Below, piece after piece: positions 49,707 to 58,360 of a stretch of 64,000 bases of DNA. Origin of the DNA: CAYILR01 sp964364175. Lineage in GTDB: Bacteria; Bdellovibrionota; UBA1018. The notes below the pieces were generated by a model. It was given only the letters and a program-made list of their open reading frames with translations, had not been told where the DNA came from and ran no database searches. The stretch lies in NCBI GenBank assembly GCA_964364175.1, contig CAYILR010000010.1, positions 37,831-101,830 on the forward strand, read 5' to 3'. Position numbers and translations under genes: made by a program. Each line of letters starts with the position of its first letter. Position 1 is the stretch's first letter.

Positions 49707-50923
49707 GCAGTATTCCTGAAGAGCAGGATTCGCCATTTGAATCGGACGAGGAGAATTCCAAAGCACCTCTTTCTTTGGTGAAATCACCCACAAAATCAAA
49801 AGCCAAGATGGACATGCGCTATTTGATTCGGGCGCTGGTCAAATACAATGCCTCGGATTTGCATATCAAAGTAGGAAGGCCGCCGCTTTACCGGATCAGT
49901 GGGAAACTCATTCCAGCGAGAATGGAAGAAGTCACATCCGACATGATTCAATCCATTGTGTTCGAGGTCATGAATCCGAGACAGAGAGAGGTTCTTGAGC
50001 ACAAACGCCAAGTTGATTTCAGCTTCAAAGTGAAAAACATCGGACGTTTTCGATGCAATGTGTATTTTCAAAGAACCGGACTTGCCGCTGCGATTCGCAT
50101 GATACCGATCAAAGTGCCGAGTCTGGATGACCTTAGATTGCCAAAAATTTTAAAAGATATTTGTATCAAGCAGCGCGGGCTTTTTCTGGTCACGGGTTCT
50201 ACAGGCAGCGGGAAATCCACCACCCTCGCGTCGATGATTCAACACATCAATGAGAATCAACATGTGCATGTGCTTTTGATCGAAGATCCGATTGAATTTA
50301 TTCACAAAGATTTTAAATCAACGATTACACAAAGAGAAGTGGGAGCGGACACTGCCTCGTTTCAAGAGGCGTTGACGGGTGGGCTGAGACAAGATCCAGA
50401 TATCATTGTCATTGGAGAGATGCGAGATTGTGATATTATTCAAGTTGCATTGACTGCAGCGGAAACAGGCCATTTGGTACTGGCAACATTGCATACTCAA
50501 GATGCCAAAGGCGCAATTGAGCGAATTGTAGATGTGTTTCCTGGAGATCAACAGAACCAAGTCAGAATTCAGTTAGCTTCGACTCTGGTGGGAGTAGTCG
50601 CGCAGCAGTTGGTGGTTTGCAAAGATGGGAAAACCCGAGTTCCAGCTTGTGAGATCATGATCAAATCTCCCAGCATCGAACAGCATATTCTCAAAAATGA
50701 GTTAGAGAAAATTCCGGACGCCATCGCCCAATCCGGCAACTATTATCAAATGCAAACGATGAACATGTCTTTGGAACGTCTGGTGAGAGCCGGAGAGATT
50801 AGCGTTGAAGAAGCCCTGCTGAGCTCTCCTAACCCGGATGATCTGAGACTGCGTTTGGCAGGCGTCACACGCGAAGAAGGCTATGACTCTTCGGGGGGCG
50901 ATATTCCTCCGATCACTCGCTAA
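49703..50923 (+). CDS. pilT: Type IV pilus retraction ATPase (PilT/PilU family)
   Basis: A hexameric motor that depolymerises type IV pili. ATG 49703 (406 residues) overlaps the GAF stop and has AAGG four bases before it. Seen: 'ASDLHIKVGRPPLYRISGKLIPAR', Walker A 'GSTGSGKSTTLASMI', Asp box 'LIEDPIEFIH', Walker B 'DIIVIGEMRD', His box 'HLVLATLHTQDA'. The C-terminal part ('QMQTMNMSLERLVRAGEISVEEALLSSPNPDDLRLRL') has features of both PilT and PilU, so which paralogue it is remains open. The N-terminal 45 residues are an acidic extension. Confidence 0.93.
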   Translation: MSSIPEEQDSPFESDEENSKAPLSLVKSPTKSKAKMDMRYLIRALVKYNASDLHIKVGRPPLYRISGKLIPARMEEVTSDMIQSIVFEVMNPRQREVLEHKRQVDFSFKVKNIGRFRCNVYFQRTGLAAAIRMIPIKVPSLDDLRLPKILKDICIKQRGLFLVTGSTGSGKSTTLASMIQHINENQHVHVLLIEDPIEFIHKDFKSTITQREVGADTASFQEALTGGLRQDPDIIVIGEMRDCDIIQVALTAAETGHLVLATLHTQDAKGAIERIVDVFPGDQQNQVRIQLASTLVGVVAQQLVVCKDGKTRVPACEIMIKSPSIEQHILKNELEKIPDAIAQSGNYYQMQTMNMSLERLVRAGEISVEEALLSSPNPDDLRLRLAGVTREEGYDSSGGDIPPITR

Positions 50924-50951
50924 TTTTTTTTTTCTGAGTTACTTTTGATCT

Positions 50952-51560
50952 GTGAAATCACTGATCAAGTGCAGTGCGTTTATATTTTTCACCCTGTCAC
51001 CCTGGGTAGGGCTGACCTGGATCATTTTCGGTCACCAGGCAGCAGTGATGGCGCTACTGGTGGGCATGTTTTTGCTTTTAGTACTCAATTTGATGGCAGA
51101 ACACTGGGTTGTGGCAGGGCTTTTGCGAGAAAAGGAGACTCTGCAGGGATTTCCTGAAAGTTTGAGGGGTGTGAAGCTTCGTGTTTTTTTGAAGCCAACG
51201 GAAGAAGCATTCTGGGTTTGTAGCTGGAGTGGATCACGGACCCTGTGGCTCAGCAGAGGGTGGCTTGCTGCGCGAAGCGACTTAGAGTTTCATAATCAAT
51301 TACAGGCACTTGTTATGGATGCGCCTGAAGCTTTACGGTTGAGGGTATGGCTGGCCGCGCTTTTTAAGAAAGCATCATTTGAATCCTCGCGGCAGTTTTC
51401 TGGGTTTGTATTTCAAATCATCGGTGGCGCTTGGGCGATTTTAGTTTTTTCTCTTTTAAGGCGGCCTTTTGCCGAGAGCAGATGGCTTGACGCGTTAGAG
51501 TTGTTTTGGGATCGAGATCCCATGCGTCTCCTGCTTGTGAATCGCCCTCGGGAAGGGTAA
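50952..51560 (+). CDS. Membrane protein resembling an M48 peptidase remnant
   Basis: A 202-residue protein with two membrane helices near the N terminus (residues 9-52) and one near residue 150. The middle, 'GVKLRVFLKPTEEAFWVCSWSGSRTLWLSRGWLAARSDLEFHNQLQAL', looks like the HtpX/M48 strand-and-helix before the zinc motif, but no HExxH follows. GTG 50952 start without a good ribosome site. It lies 28 nt after pilT and 12 nt before the DUF1844 gene. The M48 link is my inference and could be wrong. Confidence 0.65.
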   Translation: MKSLIKCSAFIFFTLSPWVGLTWIIFGHQAAVMALLVGMFLLLVLNLMAEHWVVAGLLREKETLQGFPESLRGVKLRVFLKPTEEAFWVCSWSGSRTLWLSRGWLAARSDLEFHNQLQALVMDAPEALRLRVWLAALFKKASFESSRQFSGFVFQIIGGAWAILVFSLLRRPFAESRWLDALELFWDRDPMRLLLVNRPREG

Positions 51561-51572
51561 ATCTCAAAATCT

Positions 51573-51824
51573 ATGAAAATAGATTTCACCACTTTTGTTT
51601 TATCAGTTTCGTCGGCGGCCTACATGGGTCTGGGAATGGTTCCGGATCCTTCAGGCGGCGAAGCGAAAGTGAACCTTGAGCTAGCCCGGCATAATATTGA
51701 TTTGCTCGAATTGCTTTGGGAAAAAACCAAGGGCAATCGAACTTCCGATGAAGATCGATTGCTGCAGCAATTGCTATTCGAAACTCGAATGAGATTTGTC
51801 GAAGTCCAAGGAAAATTAAAATGA
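51573..51824 (+). CDS. DUF1844 family protein
   Basis: An 83-residue protein with the DUF1844 pattern: 'DFTTFVLSVSSAAYMGLGMVPDPSGGEAKVNLELARHNIDLLELLWEKTKGNRTSDEDRLLQQLLFETRMRFVEV'. This family is common in deltaproteobacteria and other phyla, is soluble and helical, and has no known function. The stop overlaps the htrA start by 4 nt. Confidence in family membership is good, in function none. Confidence 0.88.
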   Translation: MKIDFTTFVLSVSSAAYMGLGMVPDPSGGEAKVNLELARHNIDLLELLWEKTKGNRTSDEDRLLQQLLFETRMRFVEVQGKLK

Positions 51825-53275
51825 AAACCCACTCAGGAATTTTTATATTCCTAATATTGATGACCTCATCTGGTTTTGCTGATTCAGCTGGTGATCCCAA
51901 TATTTTTGTTAATTTAGCAAAAAAAGTCGTTCCTTCCGTAGTGAACATCTCAACTCTATCTACGCCGAAAGGCGGATTTCGTCCGGGTAGCCCCGATGAG
52001 ATGTTCCGAAGATTTTTCGAGGATTTTCTGAGAAATCACGGAGGAATTCCGGATCAGGGAGAAGAAGGCGAAGCACCCAAAGGCGGCGGTGGACCCAAGG
52101 CGATGTCACTGGGCTCGGGATTTATCATCGATGAGTCAGGTTTAATTTTAACGAACAACCACGTAGTTGCGGAAGCTGACGAAATTAAAATCCAATTCAC
52201 CGAAGAGACGGACGAAAAACCTACTGATGGTGAAGTGGTGGGGCGGGATCCCGAACTGGATTTGGCTTTGATTCGCGTGAAAACAAAACGCAAATTAATC
52301 GCCCTGAGTTTTGGGGACTCGGATGCACTTCAGGTCGGCGAATATGTTTCTGCAGTGGGGAACCCGTTCGGTCAGGGGCATTCGGTTACTCATGGAATTA
52401 TTTCAGCGAAGGATCGCAAAGCACCCGATTTTCAATTGGCAAATTACCTGCAGACTGATGCGCCGATCAATCCAGGAAATTCTGGGGGACCACTTGTGAA
52501 TCTCAAGGGTGAAGTCATCGGAATCAACAACGCAATCGATCAGAGAGCACAGGGAATTGGATTTGCTATTCCCAGCAATTCGGTGCTGAAGGTTTTGCCT
52601 CAGCTCAAATCCAAGGGTGTGGTTACGCGTGGCTATATCGGGATTCTAGTTAACGAGCTCTCTCCAGAAATCGCAGCTAAACTTTCCATCGACAAAAATA
52701 CCATAGCCCCATTTGTAACTCATGTTTATCCCGGTGAACCGGCAGATCGAGCAGGGATCAAGCCCTATGATGTGATTTTGGAACTCAACGGAAAGGCCAT
52801 TCACTCGGCGGGTGAACTGATTGCGTCAGTGACATCCCTGAATGTCGGAGATGTAGTTCAAGTCAAGCTTCTGCGGTCTGGGAAAGAAAAAAAATTGGAG
52901 TTGAAAGTTTCACAACGGCCGGGGGCTGCTACCTTGGCTAAAAAAGAGGACAGCAAAAAGAAGAACAAGAAGCAGCCTGTGCTGGATACCGGAATGGTAT
53001 TGCAAGATTTGACTCCCGAGGTTTCGAAGGAGCTCAATCTGAGTGAAAAAGCGACTGGCGTTCTGGTGGTCGAGGTGAAGTTTGGCAGCTATGCAGATAA
53101 GGCTGGGTTTATGCGCGGGGATTTGATTATTGAGGTCGATCGAAAGCCCATTCCAGATCAGGACTCATTTGAAAAAACAGTGAATTCCAAAAAAAGCTAC
53201 TTGGTCCGTGTGAGACGACTGGATCCTCAAGGGCGGGAGGCCTTTTCAGTCATCGTTTTGGACCTCAAGGGTTGA
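51821..53275 (+). CDS. degP: Periplasmic serine protease HtrA/Deg with two PDZ domains
   Basis: A 484-residue Deg protease for envelope protein quality control. A signal peptide (HSGIFIFLILMTSSGFA) precedes the trypsin-like domain with the triad His ('TNNHVVAEADE'), Asp ('DPELDLALIRV') and Ser ('NPGNSGGPLVNL'). Two PDZ domains follow (about residues 275-365 and 385-480), separated by a Lys-rich linker. DegP, DegQ and DegS cannot be told apart by eye; two PDZs exclude DegS. It lies just before clpB, so both stress genes are neighbours. Confidence 0.93.
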   Translation: MKTHSGIFIFLILMTSSGFADSAGDPNIFVNLAKKVVPSVVNISTLSTPKGGFRPGSPDEMFRRFFEDFLRNHGGIPDQGEEGEAPKGGGGPKAMSLGSGFIIDESGLILTNNHVVAEADEIKIQFTEETDEKPTDGEVVGRDPELDLALIRVKTKRKLIALSFGDSDALQVGEYVSAVGNPFGQGHSVTHGIISAKDRKAPDFQLANYLQTDAPINPGNSGGPLVNLKGEVIGINNAIDQRAQGIGFAIPSNSVLKVLPQLKSKGVVTRGYIGILVNELSPEIAAKLSIDKNTIAPFVTHVYPGEPADRAGIKPYDVILELNGKAIHSAGELIASVTSLNVGDVVQVKLLRSGKEKKLELKVSQRPGAATLAKKEDSKKKNKKQPVLDTGMVLQDLTPEVSKELNLSEKATGVLVVEVKFGSYADKAGFMRGDLIIEVDRKPIPDQDSFEKTVNSKKSYLVRVRRLDPQGREAFSVIVLDLKG

Positions 53276-53298
53276 CGTTTGTGGTATCGCCCCCATCC
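53272..53298 (+). promoter_or_regulatory. Possible heat-shock (sigma-32-like) promoter before clpB
   Basis: TTGACG (53272-53277) and CCCCATCC (53291-53298) are 13 bp apart, similar to the sigma-32 pattern (CTTGAA, 13-17 bp, CCCCATnT). It lies 24 bp before the clpB ATG and overlaps the htrA stop. The -35 is weak; no CIRCE repeat is present. Confidence 0.35.
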
Positions 53299-53322
53299 TA
53301 GTAGGGAAGGGTGGACGACTCA

Positions 53323-55905
53323 ATGGCTCCTAAATTTACTAATAAGTGCCAGGAAGCTTTACAGAACGCTCAATCAGAAGCAATTCGCAGGGAACATCAG
53401 GAGCTTACGCCCGAGCACATGGCGTGGGCTTTGGTTGCGGAGGGCGCTGACGAGGGGGGCGTAGGTAATATTCTGGAGTTGGCTCAGGTCAATTTGCCAG
53501 CACTCAAAAGTCGGTTGCAATCGGAGTTGAGTCGGCTGCCACGCGTGTCGGGTAGTGGGGCTTCGGGGCAGGTTTATCCCTCTGGGCCACTGACACGGTT
53601 GATAGTAGCTGCTGAGGATGAAGCAAAAAAACTCGGCGATGAATATGTCTCGGGTGAGCATTTTTTCTTGGGGGCGCTTTCTGGTAGTTTGGCTCAGTCC
53701 AATTTAGGGAAAATTTTAGTGGAGAGCGGGCTTAAAAAAGGTGAGCTGACTTCTGCTATTCAAAAAACTCGGGGGGGCGCACGTATTCAAGATGCTGAGC
53801 CCGAAGCGAAGATGAATGTATTAAAAAAATATTGCCGTGATCTGACTGAGTTGGCTCGTCAGCAAAAAATTGATCCAGTGATTGGTCGCGATGAAGAGAT
53901 TCGTCGAGTCATTCAGGTTCTTTCAAGGAGGACGAAAAACAATCCTGTTTTGATTGGTGAGCCGGGTGTCGGAAAAACTGCGATTGCAGAGGGGCTGGCC
54001 CAAAGAATTTATATCGGGGACGTGCCAGAAGGTTTGAAAAATAAGCGCCTTTTGGTTCTGGATTTAGGCGCGCTCATTGCCGGTGCCAAATTCAGGGGGG
54101 AATTTGAGGAACGACTGAAAGGGGTTTTGAAAGAAGTCACTGCCGCTGAAGGTGAAATTATTTTGTTCATCGACGAGTTGCACACTCTGGTGGGTGCTGG
54201 CGCATCCGAAGGCGCGATGGATGCTTCCAATATGCTGAAGCCTGCACTGGCCCGCGGCGAGTTGAAGTGCATCGGCGCCACCACACTGGATGAATATCGA
54301 AAACATATTGAAAAAGATGCGGCCCTTGAACGTCGGTTTCAGCCGGTTTTCGTTAAAGAACCGAATACTGAAGACACCGTGAGCATTCTACGCGGGTTAA
54401 AAGAAAAATATGAAGTTCACCATGGGGTGACAATTCGAGATGCTGCCTTGGTGGCTGCAGTGACGTTGTCTCAACGCTACATTGCAGATCGGTTCTTGCC
54501 AGATAAGGCCATCGACTTGATGGACGAGGCGGCTTCTCGTCTAAAAATGCAAATCGATTCGAGGCCCGAGTCAATTGACCAGCTCGAGAGAAAAATTCTC
54601 CAGCTAGAAGTCGAACGTCAGGCTCTGAAAAAAGAATCCGACCCGGCATCCAAGGATCGCCTGGGTCAGATTGAGCACATCGTTGCTGAGTTGAAAGAAA
54701 AAAGTTCGACCCTCAAAGTTCAGTGGGAAAAAGAGAAAAAAGAGGTACAGGGAATTCGAGATGTCAAAGAACAGATCGAGCGCGTTCGCTTGGATTCTGA
54801 GGAGGCTGAGCGCAGGGGGCAGCTTGAAAAGGCCGCTGAGCTTAAATACGGAAAGTTGATCGCACTCCAAAAGCAGTTGGAGGAGTTCAATAAAAAAGAC
54901 GGAGGCAAAGCAGGTTTGCTGCGGCAAGAGGTGACTGAGGCCGATATTGCCGAAGTAGTCGCGAAGTGGACGGGCATCCCGGTCACTCGCATGTTGGAGA
55001 GCGAACAGCAAAAATTGCTGAAAATGGAAGAGCGGCTGGCCAATCGCGTAGTGGGTCAGGGCAAGGCACTGACTGCGATCTCGAACGCCGTTCGCAGATC
55101 TCGTGTGGGGCTTCAAGAAGGACATCGACCCATCGGAGCATTCCTTTTCCTAGGTCCTACTGGGGTTGGAAAAACCGAAACAGCAAAAGCCTTGGCAGAA
55201 TTTCTATTCGATGATGAACAAGCCATGGTTCGCATCGACATGAGCGAGTTCATGGAAAAACACTCCGTTGCTCGATTGCTCGGAGCCCCTCCGGGCTACG
55301 TCGGTTATGATGAGGGCGGGATGCTGACTGAGGCAGTTCGTCGTCGGCCCTATTCCGTGATTCTTTTGGATGAGGTCGAAAAAGCTCATCCAGATGTGTT
55401 TAATATTTTCCTGCAGATCTTTGATGATGGCCGTGCCACTGATGGGCAAGGTAGAACGGTGGATTTCTCCAACACCCTGATCATCATGACATCGAATATT
55501 GGCAGCCATTTGATTCTAGAAGAGCAGGATCCAGTTCGTCGTGAAAAAGGGGTGATGGAGATGGTCAGACAACATTTCCGTCCCGAGTTTCTGAACCGTC
55601 TGGATGAGATCGTGATTTACTCGCATCTTGAGAAAGAACAGATTCGAGAAATCATTCTTCACCATGTGGCTAAACTCAATCAGCTTCTGAAGGCCAAAGG
55701 CCTGAGCGTGAAATTTACCGACGCAGCGCTGCAGTACCTGTGCGATCAAGGCTACGACCGGGATTTTGGGGCAAGACCTGTGAAAAGGGTGTTTCAGCGT
55801 CAAGTTCAAGACAGGATTGCTGTCGAGATTTTGTCGGGAAAATACCCACAAGGTTACGAAATCGTAATAGATGCTTCAAAAGAGGAATTAATATTCAGAA
55901 TGTAA
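53323..55905 (+). CDS. clpB: ATP-dependent disaggregase ClpB
   Basis: An 860-residue Hsp100 chaperone that, with DnaK, extracts proteins from aggregates. Order: N domain (two Clp_N repeats), NBD1 with 'GEPGVGKTAI' and 'LFIDELHTLVGAG', the long coiled-coil M-domain (about residues 400-535, 'LERKILQLEVERQALKKES...KYGKLIALQKQLEEF'), NBD2 with 'GPTGVGKTETAKALAEFLFDD' and 'LLDEVEKAHPDVFN', and the C-terminal D2-small domain. The M-domain separates it from ClpA/ClpC. ATG 53323 is preferred (G-rich site eight bases before) over GTG 53311. Confidence 0.97.
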   Translation: MAPKFTNKCQEALQNAQSEAIRREHQELTPEHMAWALVAEGADEGGVGNILELAQVNLPALKSRLQSELSRLPRVSGSGASGQVYPSGPLTRLIVAAEDEAKKLGDEYVSGEHFFLGALSGSLAQSNLGKILVESGLKKGELTSAIQKTRGGARIQDAEPEAKMNVLKKYCRDLTELARQQKIDPVIGRDEEIRRVIQVLSRRTKNNPVLIGEPGVGKTAIAEGLAQRIYIGDVPEGLKNKRLLVLDLGALIAGAKFRGEFEERLKGVLKEVTAAEGEIILFIDELHTLVGAGASEGAMDASNMLKPALARGELKCIGATTLDEYRKHIEKDAALERRFQPVFVKEPNTEDTVSILRGLKEKYEVHHGVTIRDAALVAAVTLSQRYIADRFLPDKAIDLMDEAASRLKMQIDSRPESIDQLERKILQLEVERQALKKESDPASKDRLGQIEHIVAELKEKSSTLKVQWEKEKKEVQGIRDVKEQIERVRLDSEEAERRGQLEKAAELKYGKLIALQKQLEEFNKKDGGKAGLLRQEVTEADIAEVVAKWTGIPVTRMLESEQQKLLKMEERLANRVVGQGKALTAISNAVRRSRVGLQEGHRPIGAFLFLGPTGVGKTETAKALAEFLFDDEQAMVRIDMSEFMEKHSVARLLGAPPGYVGYDEGGMLTEAVRRRPYSVILLDEVEKAHPDVFNIFLQIFDDGRATDGQGRTVDFSNTLIIMTSNIGSHLILEEQDPVRREKGVMEMVRQHFRPEFLNRLDEIVIYSHLEKEQIREIILHHVAKLNQLLKAKGLSVKFTDAALQYLCDQGYDRDFGARPVKRVFQRQVQDRIAVEILSGKYPQGYEIVIDASKEELIFRM

Positions 55906-55934
55906 AAAATCACATTTGAAATTCGGGCCGTGCT

Positions 55935-55957
55935 CTCCTAAAATAGGAGTTAAGGAG
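55935..55957 (+). promoter_or_regulatory. Alternative hairpins over the spoVG ribosome site
   Basis: CTCCTA (55935-55940) can pair with TAGGAG (55944-55949, loop AAA) or with the ribosome site AAGGAG (55952-55957). Pairing with the first would leave the ribosome site free; pairing with the second would hide it. This could be a small switch, or chance. Confidence 0.3.
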
Positions 55958-55963
55958 ACATCC

Positions 55964-56290
55964 ATGGAAATCACGGAGGTCAAAGTTTTTCCGGTGAATG
56001 AGGAGAAACTCAAGGCTTACGTCACCATTGTCTTGGATAATTGCTTCGTCGTTCGTGATCTCAAAATCATCGGCGGCGTCTCAGGTCTCTTTGTGGCCAT
56101 GCCCAGCAAGCGGCGCAAGGATGGAGTCTTCAAAGACATCGCCCACCCCCTGAACCAATCCACCCGGACCATCATGGAAAAGCAGATTTTGGAGGCCTAT
56201 TTGGCTGAGATCAAAAAAGGTAGTCAGGCTGGTTCTGCTCCAGCCCCGTCAGGAGCTTCTGAGCCCGACGATGGGTTGTCAGAGAGTTAG
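55964..56290 (+). CDS. spoVG: SpoVG family regulator
   Basis: A 108-residue nucleic-acid-binding protein: 'MEITEVKVFPVNEEKLKAYVTIVLDNCFVVRDLKIIGGVSGLFVAMPSKRRKDGVFKDIAHPLNQSTRTIMEKQILEAY' covers the whole SpoVG domain, including the 'RRKDGxxxDIAHPL' motif. ATG 55964 has AAGGAG six bases upstream. SpoVG occurs outside spore formers, including in Bdellovibrio-like and other deltaproteobacteria, where its targets are unknown. The last 25 residues are a disordered Ser/Pro tail. Confidence 0.95.
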   Translation: MEITEVKVFPVNEEKLKAYVTIVLDNCFVVRDLKIIGGVSGLFVAMPSKRRKDGVFKDIAHPLNQSTRTIMEKQILEAYLAEIKKGSQAGSAPAPSGASEPDDGLSES

Positions 56291-56327
56291 ATTTCAAAGA
56301 CAAAGCAGTAATCAGGTGATCGCAATG

Positions 56328-56972
56328 CTATTTTGATGGGGATATAGCACAATCAACGAGAATCTCATTAGTTTGAAACGGATTACTCAAATCAATTTGA
56401 GGCTTCTCTCCAAAAAGAAATGGATTTTCTCGAGGACGAACCACTGTATAATTTATGGAAATCCGATCAAATCTAACTAACTTTTGTTTGTCAGTACCCT
56501 GGGTCATCTCTGGTCGCATCAGATCTGTTCCTGTTTGAATGAAACGAACCGATTTAACTACCGAAGAAGCAGACGAAATTACGAATCTAGGCATTAATTT
56601 TTGAGTACCAGAATTTTCATCAAATGCGCGAGCTAGCGTAAGTTGAAACTCGGGTGCTTCGTCACCTTGCCATTGGCTAGTTGCTACGAGATGTTTAGTG
56701 AGCGCGAGGATCAATCCGCCGTAGGCATCTACGGTAAACAGTGGTCCGTCTGTTGTCGGAAGATAGTTTTGAAAGAGTCGAGAGGCTTGGTTTTCGACAA
56801 GATGTACCCCTACAAAATCTGATCGAGTCGATCCCCCATCCTCGTGTCGAGCGGTAAAGCTACAGTGAGCATCAATTTCTATTGATTTTATTTTGGATTT
56901 TTGAGGCTCAGCGTGTGCAATAGATGCCAGAGCAAACAACATTAAAATAACAAATCGTAAACTACGCACCAT
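56328..56972 (-). CDS. Secreted protein of unknown function
   Basis: A 214-residue protein with a clear signal peptide (RSLRFVILMLFALASIAHA, then EPQ). AGGGG lies seven bases before the ATG. The mature part is beta-rich ('KSIEIDAHCSFTARHEDGG', 'GLILALTKHLVATSQW', 'EFQLTLARAFDE', 'RFDRISINYTVVRP') with only two Cys (one near residue 38, one at 'VDCAI' by the C terminus) that may pair. No family is recognised. It is convergent with spoVG, 37 bp apart. The 184 bp upstream to the next gene hold nothing I can support. Confidence 0.8.
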   Translation of the reverse strand: MVRSLRFVILMLFALASIAHAEPQKSKIKSIEIDAHCSFTARHEDGGSTRSDFVGVHLVENQASRLFQNYLPTTDGPLFTVDAYGGLILALTKHLVATSQWQGDEAPEFQLTLARAFDENSGTQKLMPRFVISSASSVVKSVRFIQTGTDLMRPEMTQGTDKQKLVRFDRISINYTVVRPRENPFLFGEKPQIDLSNPFQTNEILVDCAISPSK

Positions 56973-57156
56973 ATATTTACCCCTTTAAAAAACGAGCGGG
57001 ATGCATTGAAATATGACATTGGGCTTGTACTTCAGCGCTTATCGAATGGCAATGCGAATAAAAGAGCCATCATTTCGCCCTTCAATCATAATATGGTTTG
57101 CTATTCTTGGGCAAAACTGACGTCGTCTAATACAAGCCATATGAGCAGGTTGCAAA

Positions 57157-57519
57157 CTAACTCTTCAATTTCTGCTCGATACCAGCAACGATAATTTTCT
57201 TTTTATCCTGTGGAATGAATTTGCTGTCACGCACCTTTTGTAACAAAGCTTTCAGCTCAGCACTGTCTAGTTTTCCATGCTTCGATGTGATTTGAGAATC
57301 TTCCGCTTGAAATATATTTTTACATCCTATGTATGAATCGTGTGTGGGAAATGGGCGCCCTTTTTTTAGTAGAGGGATGCAATCGTAATCTTTTCGGTTC
57401 TCCGTATTGATGAGAAAAAACCAATTTGGACCCACATGAACAAAAATACAGTACTTGCCTTTTGGGGGATGAACGGGAAAACCGGCAACATGCACAATTT
57501 CGCCAACAGTGTAAGCCAT
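57157..57519 (-). CDS. Putative toxin of a Panacea toxin-antitoxin pair
   Basis: A 120-residue protein, start 3 nt after the Panacea antitoxin gene in the same direction. The first half, 'VGEIVHVAGFPVHPPKGKYCIFVHVGPNWFFLINTENRKDYDCIPLL', recalls the SH3-like start of PemK/MazF proteins (GDIV.V.FP....KG.K), and the second half is a helical Lys-rich part. Panacea antitoxins are known to pair with many unrelated toxins, so the role is taken from its position; the molecular target is unknown. Confidence 0.7.
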   Translation of the reverse strand: MAYTVGEIVHVAGFPVHPPKGKYCIFVHVGPNWFFLINTENRKDYDCIPLLKKGRPFPTHDSYIGCKNIFQAEDSQITSKHGKLDSAELKALLQKVRDSKFIPQDKKKIIVAGIEQKLKS

Positions 57520-57522
57520 TGC

Positions 57523-58077
57523 CTAAACTACCAGACGGAGTGGGCTATTTTGAAGTGTCTCAAGCATCTCTTGATCTTCAATCAACAAAGCAAAATCAAT
57601 GGGCTGATTCATTTCTGATTCAATCCAGCACTTCTCTTCGTGGTTCTTGGCTTTGACTTGGCTGAAACTTAAATGTAGATATTTTTTAATCCCTTGTTCC
57701 AGCGCCTCCAAATCGGATTCAGAAAAACAATCCAGATTGGGTTTACGTTTGGCCTTCAAATAGTATCCATCTACCTTTTCAAAAGGGTACATTTTGATGC
57801 CCAGTTCAGCCAATCCAGCTGGATCTCCTTTGATCATGTCATAGATAGAGCTTGGAACTGTGCCGTGTTCCATTTTGATATAGGTATCACCCGTAACAGG
57901 GCGCCCATGCAATTTGAGGTGAGTCTTGTCTGCTTCAAAGATGATTTTTAAAACAGTATAAAGGTTTACAGGCGCTTTACTCTTACTCTTTGCTAGAACA
58001 TAGAGAACAGCCTCGATTGCTTTATCGTAATTGATCTCAAACTCAATGCGGTGCTGATGAGACTGTTTTTTCTTCAT
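57523..58077 (-). CDS. Panacea-domain (SocA/DUF4065) antitoxin
   Basis: A 184-residue protein whose middle matches the Panacea domain: 'YDKAIEAVLYVLAKSKSKAPVNLYTVLKIIFEADKTHLKLHGRPVTGDTYIKMEHGTVPSSIYDMIKGD', the SocA/GepA signature (ADxxHL...GRP...DxYxxxxxGPVPxxxY). This domain is the antitoxin of many recently described toxin-antitoxin pairs. It comes first, then the putative toxin after 3 nt. The N-terminal Lys/Gln/His stretch is short. It belongs to the accessory region that continues to 61.7 kb. Confidence 0.85.
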   Translation of the reverse strand: MKKKQSHQHRIEFEINYDKAIEAVLYVLAKSKSKAPVNLYTVLKIIFEADKTHLKLHGRPVTGDTYIKMEHGTVPSSIYDMIKGDPAGLAELGIKMYPFEKVDGYYLKAKRKPNLDCFSESDLEALEQGIKKYLHLSFSQVKAKNHEEKCWIESEMNQPIDFALLIEDQEMLETLQNSPLRLVV

Positions 58078-58324
58078 AAAGCTTTATTATTATCGGCTGA
58101 CAACATTGTTTTCACAAGGTTGTAGTGGCTGGTTTGACTCACTGTGAATGAAAACGGTCACTTACAGCCCGTTTTTTCCTATTATAGGAAAGTCCCCTCT
58201 CTTTTTCCAGAAAATTTGCAGAAAAAAAGCGCCGTTGCCAGTATTCGGCTTTCCTACGCTTTTCATCTGTTTTTTTCCTACTTGCTTGAACATTATCACA
58301 ATCTCCTCACCACGACCATTTCGG

Positions 58325-58352
58325 AGATTTTGCAGGCACTGCCTGCAAAATT
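58325..58352. repeat. 28-bp palindrome, copy 1
   Basis: AGATTTTGCAGGCA, a central C (58339), then TGCCTGCAAAATT. The core TTTTGCAGGCA/TGCCTGCAAAA is a perfect inverted repeat. It starts 8 nt after the stop codon of the nuclease gene (read on the minus strand). Copy 2 lies inside that gene. Confidence 0.85.
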
Positions 58353-58360
58353 GCTCTCAA

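Noticed and set aside
57006..57194. Small open frame of 62 codons in the gap before the Panacea pair
   Set aside because: No ribosome site, no family pattern, and the 3' end overlaps the putative toxin gene antisense.
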